Origin: Actinomycetota bacterium
GTDB taxonomy: Bacteria > Actinomycetota > Acidimicrobiia > Acidimicrobiales > Ilumatobacteraceae
Length of the DNA stretch: 38,522 bases
Direction: 5' to 3'
Assembly (NCBI GenBank): GCA_026393695.1
Contig: JAPKZR010000290.1
Span: forward strand, 1 to 38,522
This document shows positions 8,268 to 16,671 of this stretch, piece by piece. The notes below the pieces were generated by a model that saw only the letters and a list, made by a program, of their open reading frames with translations, did not search any database and was not told where the DNA came from. A program made the translations under genes and the position numbers. The first letter of the stretch is position 1, and every line of letters begins with the position of its first letter.

Positions 8268-9688
8268 AGTTCGATCACCATGTTGTCGGCCCACATTGTG
8301 AGCGGCAGGAAACCATCGGCGCTCCACTCGCCCATCACGCAGACCGCAAGACCTCCCGAGGAACACACCAATTCGGCGGTGGCCGAAAAGCCCGCAGCGA
8401 TGGGCACCGAACCGGTGGGGTCGACCAGCGCCCAACGCCCGTTGCCCAGCGGGGCAGGAACAGCGTTGATGCACATGGGATAACGCTCGAGCCACGGCTC
8501 ACGAGCCACAGCCCAGCCGCACGCGCTGAGCGCATCGGCGATGCTGCACGCTTGCGGAGCAACGGTGGACGGCGCAGGCTCGACATGCTCGCGGCCCACG
8601 ATGGCGCGCAGCGCGATGGCGCCTGGATACCAGTGCAGGTCTGCCTGGAACACACTGCCCACGTTGTATTCGAGCGTGGCTTCGGCGCCGAACACGCCAA
8701 ACGCCAACAACATCGCCCAAGTAGGGCTGCCGCTGGGGTCGGACGAATCGGACGCGCACAGCCACGTGCGCTGCACCGTGATGCGGTCTTCGCGGGTGCG
8801 GCTGACACCAGCCACAGTCCACCGAGCAGTGGTGGGCACCCCGGCGAGTACATCGTCTTTGGCCGAGGCCAGCCCCGTAGCAACGTGCACCCCATCGGCA
8901 AGGTCTGCAGGCAACGACGACGTGTGTTGCGCACCAACCGCAAGCACATGCATGAGCGCGAGTTCTTCGAGTACGTCTTCGTGCCACTGCGGGTGCTGAC
9001 CCACTTTGGCCGCCACTCGCTTCACCCGTCCGGCTAGCGACCCGCATTGCGCATCGATGAGGCGCGCCGCAAGAAGATCCCAGTTCGAGGTGTCGGCCAG
9101 CTCTGGCGAGGCAAGCCCCGCGCGAATGCGATCGGCCAGCCAACGGTCGAGCTCTTGCAGCCCGGCGCGCATGCGCTCGGCGCGATCGTGCTGGCGCTTG
9201 GAACGAGCGGGATCAGGCAACTGCATACCGGTGAGCGACGGCGACGCACCACGGTCGGCAGCCCCAACCGCCACTGCTGCGGATTCGACATCATCGGCAG
9301 CCGCAACACTGGCGAGCTCGGCTGTGGGCACGTCGGTGGATTGTGAACGGCTGGCCCGGCGCAACATGAACTGCTGAGCAAAGGGCAAACGAGGAGCGTG
9401 GACCACACCGTTATTGGCGTACAACAGCAACAGCCCTAGTGCGTGCTTGCACGGAAGTTTGCGGCTGGGGCACGTGCACCGATAGGCCGGGCCAGCAATG
9501 TCGTCGGAGAGATCGATAGCCACCGCATAGGGCTCGGCTGCAGCAGCGATGTAGTTACCCCACACCGCCTGGTCGTCGCAGCCAGCGAACGACCACGACG
9601 CCGGCACGGCCAGCGCCAGCGCGGCGGCACCAACCGCGCTATCGGGAGCGAGCGACAACACTTGCTCGGGGGTGGGCTGAACCGTCAT
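8264..9688 (-). CDS. SWIM zinc-finger protein (YehQ-like)
   Basis: 474 aa, first gene of the five-gene operon. At about residues 70-81 it carries CTCPSRKLPCKH, an exact CxCx6CxH SWIM zinc-binding motif. SWIM domains bind nucleic acid or protein. After the finger there is a charged Arg-rich helix region (about 160-190) and a mostly beta-type C-terminal half with no motif I know. The start ATG at 9688 is preceded by a TACCGT box 8 nt upstream and has no Shine-Dalgarno, so it may be leaderless. It probably recognises the target for the MoxR/VWA machinery encoded downstream; this is inferred from context only. Confidence 0.85.
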   Translation of the reverse strand: MTVQPTPEQVLSLAPDSAVGAAALALAVPASWSFAGCDDQAVWGNYIAAAAEPYAVAIDLSDDIAGPAYRCTCPSRKLPCKHALGLLLLYANNGVVHAPRLPFAQQFMLRRASRSQSTDVPTAELASVAAADDVESAAVAVGAADRGASPSLTGMQLPDPARSKRQHDRAERMRAGLQELDRWLADRIRAGLASPELADTSNWDLLAARLIDAQCGSLAGRVKRVAAKVGQHPQWHEDVLEELALMHVLAVGAQHTSSLPADLADGVHVATGLASAKDDVLAGVPTTARWTVAGVSRTREDRITVQRTWLCASDSSDPSGSPTWAMLLAFGVFGAEATLEYNVGSVFQADLHWYPGAIALRAIVGREHVEPAPSTVAPQACSIADALSACGWAVAREPWLERYPMCINAVPAPLGNGRWALVDPTGSVPIAAGFSATAELVCSSGGLAVCVMGEWSADGFLPLTMWADNMVIEL

Positions 9689-9696
9689 TGGGTCAC

Positions 9697-9702
9697 ACGG
9701 TA
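9697..9702 (-). promoter_or_regulatory. Candidate -10 box for the SWIM/MoxR/VWA operon
   Basis: TACCGT on the minus strand, 8 nt before the ATG at 9688. This fits the leaderless TANNNT pattern seen at many genes in the window. Confidence 0.5.
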
Positions 9703-9733
9703 CTCAAGGGGCGCGCGACCCTTTCAGCGAAGC

Positions 9734-11011
9734 TCAGACCAGCGCCGCAGCGCGTCGTCCGCTGCGCAGCGCGCCTTCCATAAACCCAGCGCACGCGTCG
9801 GTGTGCTCGCCTGCCAACACCATGCGGCCATATCGGCGCTGCATCAGCGGCCAGGCGCGCATGAACTCGTTGGGGCCGAAGGTGGCATAACAGCCGAGGC
9901 TGTAGCGATCGTTGGTCCAATCGGTTTGCACGCGCTCGCCTGACATCGCTTTGAACCCGGGGAACAGCCGGTCGGTTTCATCAATGACCCGGTTTGTCGT
10001 GTCTGGCAATGCGGCCAGGGCGGCCCCATCATGCGACGTGAGCAGAATCGTGAGCACACCGCTGTCGCCCGGCTGGTCTTCGCTGGTCTCCCACATCTGA
10101 CCCCACGCGCGTTCGGTGATGACCGTGCCATCGCACCCGTGGTCGTTCCAGACGCGACGTGTTGTCTGCACACTCACCTTGCCGCCGATGCCGTAGCTCA
10201 CAGCGGCAAGCTCGTGTGGCATGTCGGCCCACATCCGCCCGAGCACAGGCAACGGCACGGTGACGATGAGATGGTTAGCGCGCACGATGTCGCCGTTCAC
10301 GAAGAACACTTCGCCGGTGTCGGGATCGATGCGATCGACGGGCAACGAGAGGCGAACACGTTCGCCCAGTTTCGCTGCCAGTCCGTGGGCGAGCAGATCG
10401 TTACCGCCCTCAATGCGATACGCCTCGCGACCCTCGCCGGAACGAAGATGCAACGCCGTCATCCACCCAGCCATCAGCTGCGAAATCTCATCGGGCCCGA
10501 GCATGAATTCGCTGCGCACCTCGCGGCCCACGACCACCCGCGCCATTGGGCTCAGCTGCAACTCGTTCACAATGTCGCTCAACCGGAGCGCGTCGAGTTC
10601 GGCCGCGCCTGGACTCAGGTACGGATCATCAGCGTTCACGGCTGCGGCCAATGCCCCAATGGCTTCGTGCCAGCGCTCGAGTTCGCCCAGCAACGAGTGA
10701 TGCAACGCAAACGGAGCAGTACGGCCGCTGACATCCAGCCAACGCGTCTCATCGTTGTGACCGCTGCGCACGTCGGTGAGCCGCAGCCCAAGCTCAGTCA
10801 CAAGATCGAGCACAACGGCGTGGTCTGTGTCGATGAACTCGGCGCCGCGTTCGCACCACTGGCCGTTGTCGAACGCATGGCTCCACACTCGGCCACCAAC
10901 GCGATCGCGCGCTTCGACCACAACAACATCACGGCCTGCATCGACAAGATCGACACCGGCGCGCAGGCCCGCGAGGCCCGCGCCAATTACCAGAACATCA
11001 ACTTCGGTCAC
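9734..11011 (-). CDS. FAD-dependent amine oxidase
   Basis: 425 aa flavoprotein. The N-terminus has the dinucleotide-binding Rossmann motif VIGAGLAGLRAG followed by VVVVEARDRVGGRVW, the standard opening of the monoamine oxidase/protoporphyrinogen oxidase family. The C-terminus (LAGEHTDACAGFMEGALRSG) is the second FAD-binding block. It probably oxidises a primary or secondary amine, producing aldehyde, ammonia and hydrogen peroxide; the substrate is not predictable. It lies 15 nt after rnhB and is likely co-transcribed with selD and rnhB. No signal peptide is seen. Confidence 0.9.
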   Translation of the reverse strand: MTEVDVLVIGAGLAGLRAGVDLVDAGRDVVVVEARDRVGGRVWSHAFDNGQWCERGAEFIDTDHAVVLDLVTELGLRLTDVRSGHNDETRWLDVSGRTAPFALHHSLLGELERWHEAIGALAAAVNADDPYLSPGAAELDALRLSDIVNELQLSPMARVVVGREVRSEFMLGPDEISQLMAGWMTALHLRSGEGREAYRIEGGNDLLAHGLAAKLGERVRLSLPVDRIDPDTGEVFFVNGDIVRANHLIVTVPLPVLGRMWADMPHELAAVSYGIGGKVSVQTTRRVWNDHGCDGTVITERAWGQMWETSEDQPGDSGVLTILLTSHDGAALAALPDTTNRVIDETDRLFPGFKAMSGERVQTDWTNDRYSLGCYATFGPNEFMRAWPLMQRRYGRMVLAGEHTDACAGFMEGALRSGRRAAALV

Positions 11012-11026
11012 TGCACAACTCGATTC

Positions 11027-11704
11027 TTAGAACAGCGTCGGTTGATCCGGCCGAACAACGCGCATGCCAGGCCATGGTACGAAGTTCTCCATGAACACCC
11101 AAGTGCGACGGTGAATTGCCGAGGGCCCATAGCCCTGCAGTGCCGTGCGGTGCAATGGGCACGGGTAGCCCTTGTTGGTATCGAAATGCCACTGCGGATA
11201 GTGCACGGCTTGCTCGCGCATGATTCGGTCGCGGGTGACCTTGGCAAGGATCGATGCGGCCGCTACCGAGAGGCAGATTGCATCGGCTTTCACGCGCATC
11301 TCTACGTGACGCACATGGGGTGCCACGAAGTTCCACTTGCCGTCGACCACTGCGGCATCGGCCGACACGCCAAGCGAATCGAGGGCCCGCTTCGCCGCCA
11401 ACTTTTGCGCGGCCGCCATGCCCAATTCATCGCACTCGACATGGCTCGCCGCACCAACAGCCCACGCATCGCACCAGCCTGCAACCCGATCAAAAATCTG
11501 CTCGCGGCCAGCCTCGGTAAGCATCTTCGAATCACGCACGCCATTCACACGCCGGTCACGTGGTAACACCGCAACACCAACCATGAGCGGACCGGCCCAC
11601 GAGCCACGACCAACTTCGTCGATGCCAACCACAATCTCGTGGCCGGCCTGCCATAACTCGCGCTCGATGTCGCGGGTGGGGGCTTTACTGCGACGAGCGG
11701 CCAT
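11027..11704 (-). CDS. rnhB: Ribonuclease HII
   Basis: 225 aa. RNase HII cleaves RNA in RNA-DNA hybrids and starts ribonucleotide excision repair. The catalytic acidic residues are visible: GIDEVGRGSWAGPL (Asp29-Glu30), an Asp in the VVDGKWN strand, and the ADAICLSVAAASILAK block. RDSKMLT and the C-terminal HYPQW...GYPCPLH...GYGPSAIHRR region are also family features. Length is normal. It begins 6 nt after the selD stop and is followed by the amine oxidase gene, so the three form one transcription unit. Confidence 0.97.
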   Translation of the reverse strand: MAARRSKAPTRDIERELWQAGHEIVVGIDEVGRGSWAGPLMVGVAVLPRDRRVNGVRDSKMLTEAGREQIFDRVAGWCDAWAVGAASHVECDELGMAAAQKLAAKRALDSLGVSADAAVVDGKWNFVAPHVRHVEMRVKADAICLSVAAASILAKVTRDRIMREQAVHYPQWHFDTNKGYPCPLHRTALQGYGPSAIHRRTWVFMENFVPWPGMRVVRPDQPTLF

Positions 11705-11710
11705 CGGGCG

Positions 11711-12724
11711 TTACTGCAGCACGATCTGAGCGTCGCCCGCGATGACGGTGCCGATGGTGACAAACCCGGCAGCAACCAGATCGGCCTCAGCCGAAGCGCT
11801 CACTGCTGCGAGCAGCCCGCCCGACGTTTGTGGGTCGTAGCCAATTGCCACTTGCGCATCGGTGAGATCGGCCGACGCACTCACGTGATGCTGCACATGC
11901 TCACGATTGCGGGGGTCGCCGCCGGTGCGTACGCCACGAGCCAAGGCATCGACCACACCCGAGTACATCGGCAGTCGGTTGTAGTCGTACGCAAACACTG
12001 CGCCAGCGCGCTCGGCCATCTCCCACGAGTGGCCGAACAATCCGAAGCCGGTGACATCGGTAACCGCGTGCACTGCAGCGCCCTCGGCCTGCAATGCCTC
12101 GGATGCCAAACGGTTGAGTCGACGCATGCCCGCAATGGCCTCGGCCTTGTCGGCATCGCTGCCTCCTGCCAATGCAATTGCTGTGCCGAGCGGCTTCGAG
12201 ATCATCAAGATGTCGCCAACCAACGCGCCCTCTTTGCGGAAGATGCGATCGGGGTGAACCAAGCCCTGCACCGCGAGTCCGAAGATGGGCTCAGGGTTGC
12301 GGATGGTGTGCCCGCCGGCAATGGCGCCACCTGCTTCGGCAACCACTGCGGCCGCCGCGTCGAAGATGGCAACGATGGCTTCGCGAGGGAAGTGCTCGGG
12401 GAACGCAGCCACATTGACGGCAACCGTGACGCGACCACCCATCGCGAACACGTCGCTGCACGCGTTGGCCGCAGCGATAGCGCCGAAGTCAGACGGATGG
12501 TCGACAAGCGGAGGAAAGAAGTCGGTGGTGCTGACCATCGCGAGGTCGTCGCTGATCTTGTACACGGCCGCATCGTCGAACGGAGCAAGTCCAACAATGA
12601 GCGCCGGATCTGATGCTGCGGGAAAGTCTTGCACCAGGCTCGAGAGCAACGAGGCTCCCCACTTGGCTGCGCAGCCTCCGCAAGAAGTCCACTCGGTGAG
12701 GCGCATATTGTCGATGTCAGTCAC
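11711..12724 (-). CDS. selD: Selenide, water dikinase (selenophosphate synthetase), Cys type
   Basis: 337 aa from the GTG at 12724. SelD makes selenophosphate from selenide and ATP, the selenium donor for selenocysteyl-tRNA and selenouridine. The N-terminal catalytic loop reads TSCGGCAAK, with Cys18 at the Cys/Sec position and Lys21 as the essential lysine. PurM/AIR-synthase features follow: FDDAAVY, STTDFFPPLVD, AAANACSDVFAMGG, GGHTI, DVTGFGLFGH and DPQTSGGLL. The start is chosen because a TAGGCT box lies exactly 7 nt before the GTG; an ATG at 12706 is the alternative. It leads an operon with rnhB and is divergent from a MOSC gene. It supplies the selenium route needed by the UGA-containing gene at 36903-37442; selA, selB and the Sec tRNA are not in this window. 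Confidence 0.95.
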   Translation of the reverse strand: MTDIDNMRLTEWTSCGGCAAKWGASLLSSLVQDFPAASDPALIVGLAPFDDAAVYKISDDLAMVSTTDFFPPLVDHPSDFGAIAAANACSDVFAMGGRVTVAVNVAAFPEHFPREAIVAIFDAAAAVVAEAGGAIAGGHTIRNPEPIFGLAVQGLVHPDRIFRKEGALVGDILMISKPLGTAIALAGGSDADKAEAIAGMRRLNRLASEALQAEGAAVHAVTDVTGFGLFGHSWEMAERAGAVFAYDYNRLPMYSGVVDALARGVRTGGDPRNREHVQHHVSASADLTDAQVAIGYDPQTSGGLLAAVSASAEADLVAAGFVTIGTVIAGDAQIVLQ

Positions 12725-12731
12725 GCGGCAC

Positions 12732-12741
12732 AGCCTACGGT
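12732..12741. promoter_or_regulatory. Overlapping divergent -10 boxes for selD and the MOSC gene
   Basis: The ten bases AGCCTACGGT hold a minus-strand TAGGCT (12732-12737) 7 nt before the selD GTG and a plus-strand TACGGT (12736-12741) 7 nt before the MOSC ATG. The two boxes share the central TA. The intergenic space is only 24 nt, so both transcripts would be leaderless and polymerases could not load on both sides at once. Confidence 0.6.
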
Positions 12742-12748
12742 GAGAGCC

Positions 12749-13519
12749 ATGATCAGCCTCGGCCCCTACGAGTTCACCCAGACCGACGCCCTCCGAACGC
12801 TTGGCAACCTCGGCGACCTGTGGCTCACGATGATGCAGGGCCGCAGAAGCGCCGCCGCAGACGCTCTTGAGCAGAACCTCATTCACTCAATCACCGAAGC
12901 GATGGGCACCGCGCCAAACGCTTCGCTCAGCGAACTCGGAACCCTTGGCGCGCAAACACTGGGCGACTCCCCCGCACTCGAAGGAATCTTGGCAAGCGTG
13001 TGGTCTACGTTGGCCGCGGCCTCGCAGGCGTTGCGCGCCGACGGGCAGATGCCAGCCACAGCTACCGGCACGGTGACCCAACTCAGCTCGTCGAAAGGCG
13101 GAGTTCCGAAGTTGGCTCTTGAGTCGGTCGACGTTTCGTTTCGCGGCGTCGTCGGCGACATGCAAAAGTCTCGCAATCACCACGGGCGACCGTGGCAAGC
13201 GTTGTGCATCTATAGCGACGAAGTCATCAACCAGTTCCGCACCGACGGCCACCCAATTGAGCGCGGATCATCCGGAGAAAACATCACCACGTCGGGTCTC
13301 GATTGGGTCGACATCCGGCCCGGGGTACGGCTGCGCATCGGCACTGTGCTGGCCGATGTTCAGGCCTACGCAACCCCGTGCAAACACAACGCGCAATGGT
13401 TCAGCGACGGCGACTTCAACCGCATGAATTATCTGCGCGGTGCAGCGAGCCGGGTGTATGCAACCGTCATCGAACCAGGGCGTATTGTCACCGGCGATGC
13501 AGTGATTCTCGAGCCGTGA
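12749..13519 (+). CDS. MOSC-domain protein
   Basis: 256 aa from the ATG at 12749. The C-terminal 145 residues form a MOSC domain (molybdenum cofactor sulfurase C-terminal): a GVVGDMQKSR block, RPWQALCIYSDEVI, SSGENITTSGL, IRPGVRLRIG and YATPCKHN, whose Cys is the conserved putative sulfur carrier. MOSC domains bind Moco or handle persulfide sulfur. The first 100 residues are a helical extension with no homology I recognise (DinB-like helices are possible but unproven). A TACGGT box 7 nt upstream and no Shine-Dalgarno indicate a leaderless start. The divergent pairing with selD may hint at a shared chalcogen theme, but this is speculation. Confidence 0.85.
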   Translation: MISLGPYEFTQTDALRTLGNLGDLWLTMMQGRRSAAADALEQNLIHSITEAMGTAPNASLSELGTLGAQTLGDSPALEGILASVWSTLAAASQALRADGQMPATATGTVTQLSSSKGGVPKLALESVDVSFRGVVGDMQKSRNHHGRPWQALCIYSDEVINQFRTDGHPIERGSSGENITTSGLDWVDIRPGVRLRIGTVLADVQAYATPCKHNAQWFSDGDFNRMNYLRGAASRVYATVIEPGRIVTGDAVILEP

Positions 13520-13529
13520 TGAGCGCCAC

Positions 13530-14393
13530 TCAAAACGTGTAACGCACGTACTCGTTCTCGCATGGAGAACCAAGCAACATCAAGGCGCTGGGTGGCGCAC
13601 CAACCGGCAACTCAGCGATGATCGACGATGTCGTGACCTCGATGCCATCGACATGCATGCACACGCTCCATCCGGGCTCGACACATGAGTCGTGTGAGCG
13701 CAGGTGAGCTTCGATCGCGGTGCGCGTGACGGGCAGCTGGGCGAGCATCGCACGCGATGCGTTGAGGCGAGGATCGATGAGCCGCTCTACGGGTTGCTGA
13801 GGATGACGATGCGCTGCGTCGAACGATGCAATACATGTGCGGTTTGAGATTGCTGCGACATCGGCAACCTGTTCGGCCTGCCATTGGTTGCCGCTGGTCT
13901 CAAGGATCCACGCATCGATTGGATCGGCGATGAGAAAGCTCGACCAGTAGGGCCGGTCTTTGCCGATGAGCGCCACATCGTGGCCCGTGCCGCCCTGCCC
14001 GTAACGCTCGAGCAACGTCGTCATCACCTGCACCGCATCGCGCGCGGTTGCCGCCCGCTCTAGGCCGAGCCGCACAAGGTCCATGCCGATCAGCGCGGTG
14101 GGCGCGCTGCGCGGATCGAGCGTTGTGTAGATGGCTTCATTGCCGATCGCCACACCCGCTTCGTTGACTCCTTGCTCGGCACCCCAACACCAACTCGGCC
14201 GACAGATGACGCTGCGGATGGTGGCTCCGGCCGAGCCTTCGATGGTGATGTGAGTGGCCTGAGTGAAGGCTTCGATACGCGGCATCGACCACTCGATGAC
14301 CTGAGACTCTTGCGGCGGACGATCGCTGTTCTTGGCGAACAAGGTGACGCCGTTGGCCGCAGCCGAGGCAAGGGCGACGAGCGTGTCACACAC
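13530..14393 (-). CDS. Secernin-like peptidase (family C69, Ntn hydrolase)
   Basis: 287 aa from the GTG at 14393. The second codon is Cys (M-CDTLVALASAAANG...LFAKNSDRP), which is the N-terminal nucleophile exposed after Met removal in Ntn hydrolases of the C69 dipeptidase/secernin family. FAKNSDRPP is the family signature, and WGAEQGVNEAGVAIGNEA is the second conserved block. Family members hydrolyse dipeptides or other amides; the substrate here is unknown. The start is fixed by the need for Cys at position 2 and lies 2 nt after the stop of the upstream gene (14396), so translation is coupled. No signal peptide. Confidence 0.85.
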   Translation of the reverse strand: MCDTLVALASAAANGVTLFAKNSDRPPQESQVIEWSMPRIEAFTQATHITIEGSAGATIRSVICRPSWCWGAEQGVNEAGVAIGNEAIYTTLDPRSAPTALIGMDLVRLGLERAATARDAVQVMTTLLERYGQGGTGHDVALIGKDRPYWSSFLIADPIDAWILETSGNQWQAEQVADVAAISNRTCIASFDAAHRHPQQPVERLIDPRLNASRAMLAQLPVTRTAIEAHLRSHDSCVEPGWSVCMHVDGIEVTTSSIIAELPVGAPPSALMLLGSPCENEYVRYTF

Positions 14394-14395
14394 GA

Positions 14396-15637
14396 CTAGT
14401 TGAACGAAATGTCGGCGCCAGGATCGACAACCACGGCACTCGGCACAACGATTGTCTCTGCGCCCGGTGGAGCAGGCCACAACGCTTCGCCAGAGGCTTC
14501 GGTGCTCGACCAGTCGGGCGCTACGGCTGGCGCTATGAGACGAACCGGTGCGCCATCGGTCTGCCACAAGACAGCGGGGCGGTCGCCGTGCCAACGCACT
14601 GCAAACGACACCGTCGTTTCGGGACCAACCGCAAGATCGTGGACTTCGAAGTTGAGGCCGAGCCATGCCTTGGGCATGCCGCCAGCCATCAGCTCGGCCA
14701 CGCCTGCACCAGCGGCGCGGGCAACGCGTTGCTCAAGCCAGCCGAGCATGCGTGAATCGTCGGTGTCGGCCGGCAACGAACCCGGCAAGGCGGCAGCGGC
14801 TGATGACCGCATCCGCGAGACATCGCGCACGGCACGGGTTTCGCCGGCCCGATGCAACACAACCGCTGCGGCGTCGAGCGCTGCGGCAACATCCCACGCG
14901 TGATCGAGGCGAGCCACAACAGCCACCGCGTCGGCGATGTCGGGGACCCACGGATCGGCGCGCTCGCCAAGTCGAACGAGCTGTCCGACGTCGATCAGGA
15001 ACGCAACGGCGTCGTCGCTTGGCTCGGCTGGGCCATTGAGCGCAAGCTCGGTGCGCAGTCGAGCGATCTCGGCCATCACTGATTCTTCGGGCAACTCGAG
15101 ACGGCCAGCGCGATCGAGAATCGAGGTCCATCCACGCGTAACTTGCTCGACCGACGACAACCCATCGGGCAACAACGTGGGGGATGCCGTCGCGCCGCCA
15201 GCGTGCGCTAACGCAACACGAATGGTGGAGTGATGACCCACCGGAAACACGACCGAGCCTTCGGGCAGTTCGATGCCCTCAATTGGCACATTCGTTGGCG
15301 GCCGCACCGACAAGATGTCGTTGCGGCTGAATGCCACTGCGAACGGAAGGGTCGACTCGTTTTCGATCTCGATGACCGTGTAGCCGCCACCATCGGCAAC
15401 GCACCACACGCGCTGCACTGCGTCGCCCGAGGGCACCCGTAAACGCGTTTCAAAAATGGGAGCGTTGTCGATACGACGCTGGCGAACAGCCGCCTCTTGC
15501 GATGGCACATGCCAACGATCGTCGGCAGCGATGAACCAATCGAGTGACGGTTCATCGCCGTTACCCCACGGCTGAATGACGCCAGCAGCGCTGACAGTGG
15601 CGCGCCAATGGCGGCCCAAGACACCAATTGTGTTCAT
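14396..15637 (-). CDS. Unrecognised conserved-looking protein, possible sugar-processing context
   Basis: 413 aa, no family recognised. The first 150 residues look beta-rich (GVLGRHWRATVSAAGVIQPWG, then RVWCVADGGGYTVIEIENES with repeated short strands), like a beta-sandwich. The centre (about 180-310) is helical with many Ala/Leu/Arg residues, and the C-terminal 80 residues are again beta-like. N-terminal beta-sandwich followed by a helical part is seen in some glycoside hydrolases, but no catalytic motif is visible, so no function is assigned. No signal peptide. It begins 6 nt after gpsA and ends 2 nt before the secernin gene; the overlap-like spacing says it is a real member of that operon. 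Confidence 0.75.
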   Translation of the reverse strand: MNTIGVLGRHWRATVSAAGVIQPWGNGDEPSLDWFIAADDRWHVPSQEAAVRQRRIDNAPIFETRLRVPSGDAVQRVWCVADGGGYTVIEIENESTLPFAVAFSRNDILSVRPPTNVPIEGIELPEGSVVFPVGHHSTIRVALAHAGGATASPTLLPDGLSSVEQVTRGWTSILDRAGRLELPEESVMAEIARLRTELALNGPAEPSDDAVAFLIDVGQLVRLGERADPWVPDIADAVAVVARLDHAWDVAAALDAAAVVLHRAGETRAVRDVSRMRSSAAAALPGSLPADTDDSRMLGWLEQRVARAAGAGVAELMAGGMPKAWLGLNFEVHDLAVGPETTVSFAVRWHGDRPAVLWQTDGAPVRLIAPAVAPDWSSTEASGEALWPAPPGAETIVVPSAVVVDPGADISFN

Positions 15638-15643
15638 CTCGAT

Positions 15644-16639
15644 CTAACCGATCTCGCTCTTAATGCTGCGTTGCATGAGCAAAGTCATGGCGTCTTTGGC
15701 TGACCGGCCGTGATGACACACGGCGACGACCTGTTCGGTAATCGGCATCTCCACACCGTATCGGCGAGCAAGCTCCAACACCGAAGACGAACTCTTCACT
15801 CCTTCGGCAACCATGCTCATGCCCGCAAGGATCGAGTCGATGCTGCGCCCTTGGCCGAGCTGCAGGCCAACGGTGTTGTTGCGGCTCTGCTTCGATGAAC
15901 ACGTAGCGACGAGGTCACCGATGCCCGCCAGGCCAGCAAACGTGAGTGCGTTTCCGCCAAGCGCCAATCCGAGGCGGCTCATTTCGGCAAGACCGCGGGT
16001 GATGATGGTGGCACGGCTGTTCTCGCCGAAGCCCATGCCCTCGGCCATGCCGGCGGCAATCGCAATGATGTTCTTGACCACACCACTGACCTCGCATCCC
16101 ACGACGTCGGGGTTGGTGTAGATGAGCAGGCTGGGTCGGGTGAAGATGCGCTGCAGTTCATGCGCGATCGTTTCGTCATCAATGGCCACAACGCTCGCCG
16201 CTGGTTGTCCGGCCAAGATCTCTTTCGCCAAGTTGGGTCCCGCGAGCACCGCTACCGGATGGCCTGGCATCTCCTCGGCGGTCACCTCGCTCATCCGCTT
16301 CAACGAATCGCGCTCGACCCCTTTCACCAAGCTGACCACCGGCACCCACGGCCGCAGGTATGGCGCCGCCTCAGCGGCCACCGCCCGATAGCCGTGCGAC
16401 GGCACCGCCATCACGAGAACGTCGGCGGCACTCACCGCCTCGCGCAAATCGCTCGTGGCACGAAGACTTTCGGGCAGCGAGAATCCTGGCAAGTAGTCGC
16501 AGTTCTCGTGCGTGCTGTTGATTGCGTCGGCGAGGTCGCCACGACGAGACCACAACGTTGTTGATGTGTTCTCGGCCGCAAGCGCGGCCACCGTGGTTCC
16601 CCACGAACCAGCACCGATAACCGCAACGTTGATCCTCAT
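15644..16639 (-). CDS. gpsA: Glycerol-3-phosphate dehydrogenase [NAD(P)+]
   Basis: 331 aa from the ATG at 16639. It reduces dihydroxyacetone phosphate to sn-glycerol 3-phosphate for phospholipid synthesis in the cytoplasm. The Rossmann motif GAGSWGTT is at residues 9-16; further family blocks are MAVPSHGYR, LAGPNLAKEI, SGVVKNIIAIAAGMAEG with the catalytic Lys, and GLAGIGDLVATCSSKQSRNN. Length is standard. A TACGCT box lies 6 nt before the ATG, so the gene may have its own leaderless promoter although it follows the kinase-like gene by 32 nt. Confidence 0.97.
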   Translation of the reverse strand: MRINVAVIGAGSWGTTVAALAAENTSTTLWSRRGDLADAINSTHENCDYLPGFSLPESLRATSDLREAVSAADVLVMAVPSHGYRAVAAEAAPYLRPWVPVVSLVKGVERDSLKRMSEVTAEEMPGHPVAVLAGPNLAKEILAGQPAASVVAIDDETIAHELQRIFTRPSLLIYTNPDVVGCEVSGVVKNIIAIAAGMAEGMGFGENSRATIITRGLAEMSRLGLALGGNALTFAGLAGIGDLVATCSSKQSRNNTVGLQLGQGRSIDSILAGMSMVAEGVKSSSSVLELARRYGVEMPITEQVVAVCHHGRSAKDAMTLLMQRSIKSEIG

Positions 16640-16645
16640 CGCCCT

Positions 16646-16651
16646 AGCGTA
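16646..16651 (-). promoter_or_regulatory. Candidate -10 box for gpsA
   Basis: TACGCT on the minus strand, 6 nt upstream of the gpsA ATG; no Shine-Dalgarno is present. Confidence 0.45.
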
Positions 16652-16671
16652 GGCGCTCGGGGTGCTGCGAG

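Noticed and set aside
10031-11566. A 511-codon plus-strand frame opposite the amine oxidase and rnhB
   Set aside because: Both sense genes have clear catalytic motifs; the antisense product has none.
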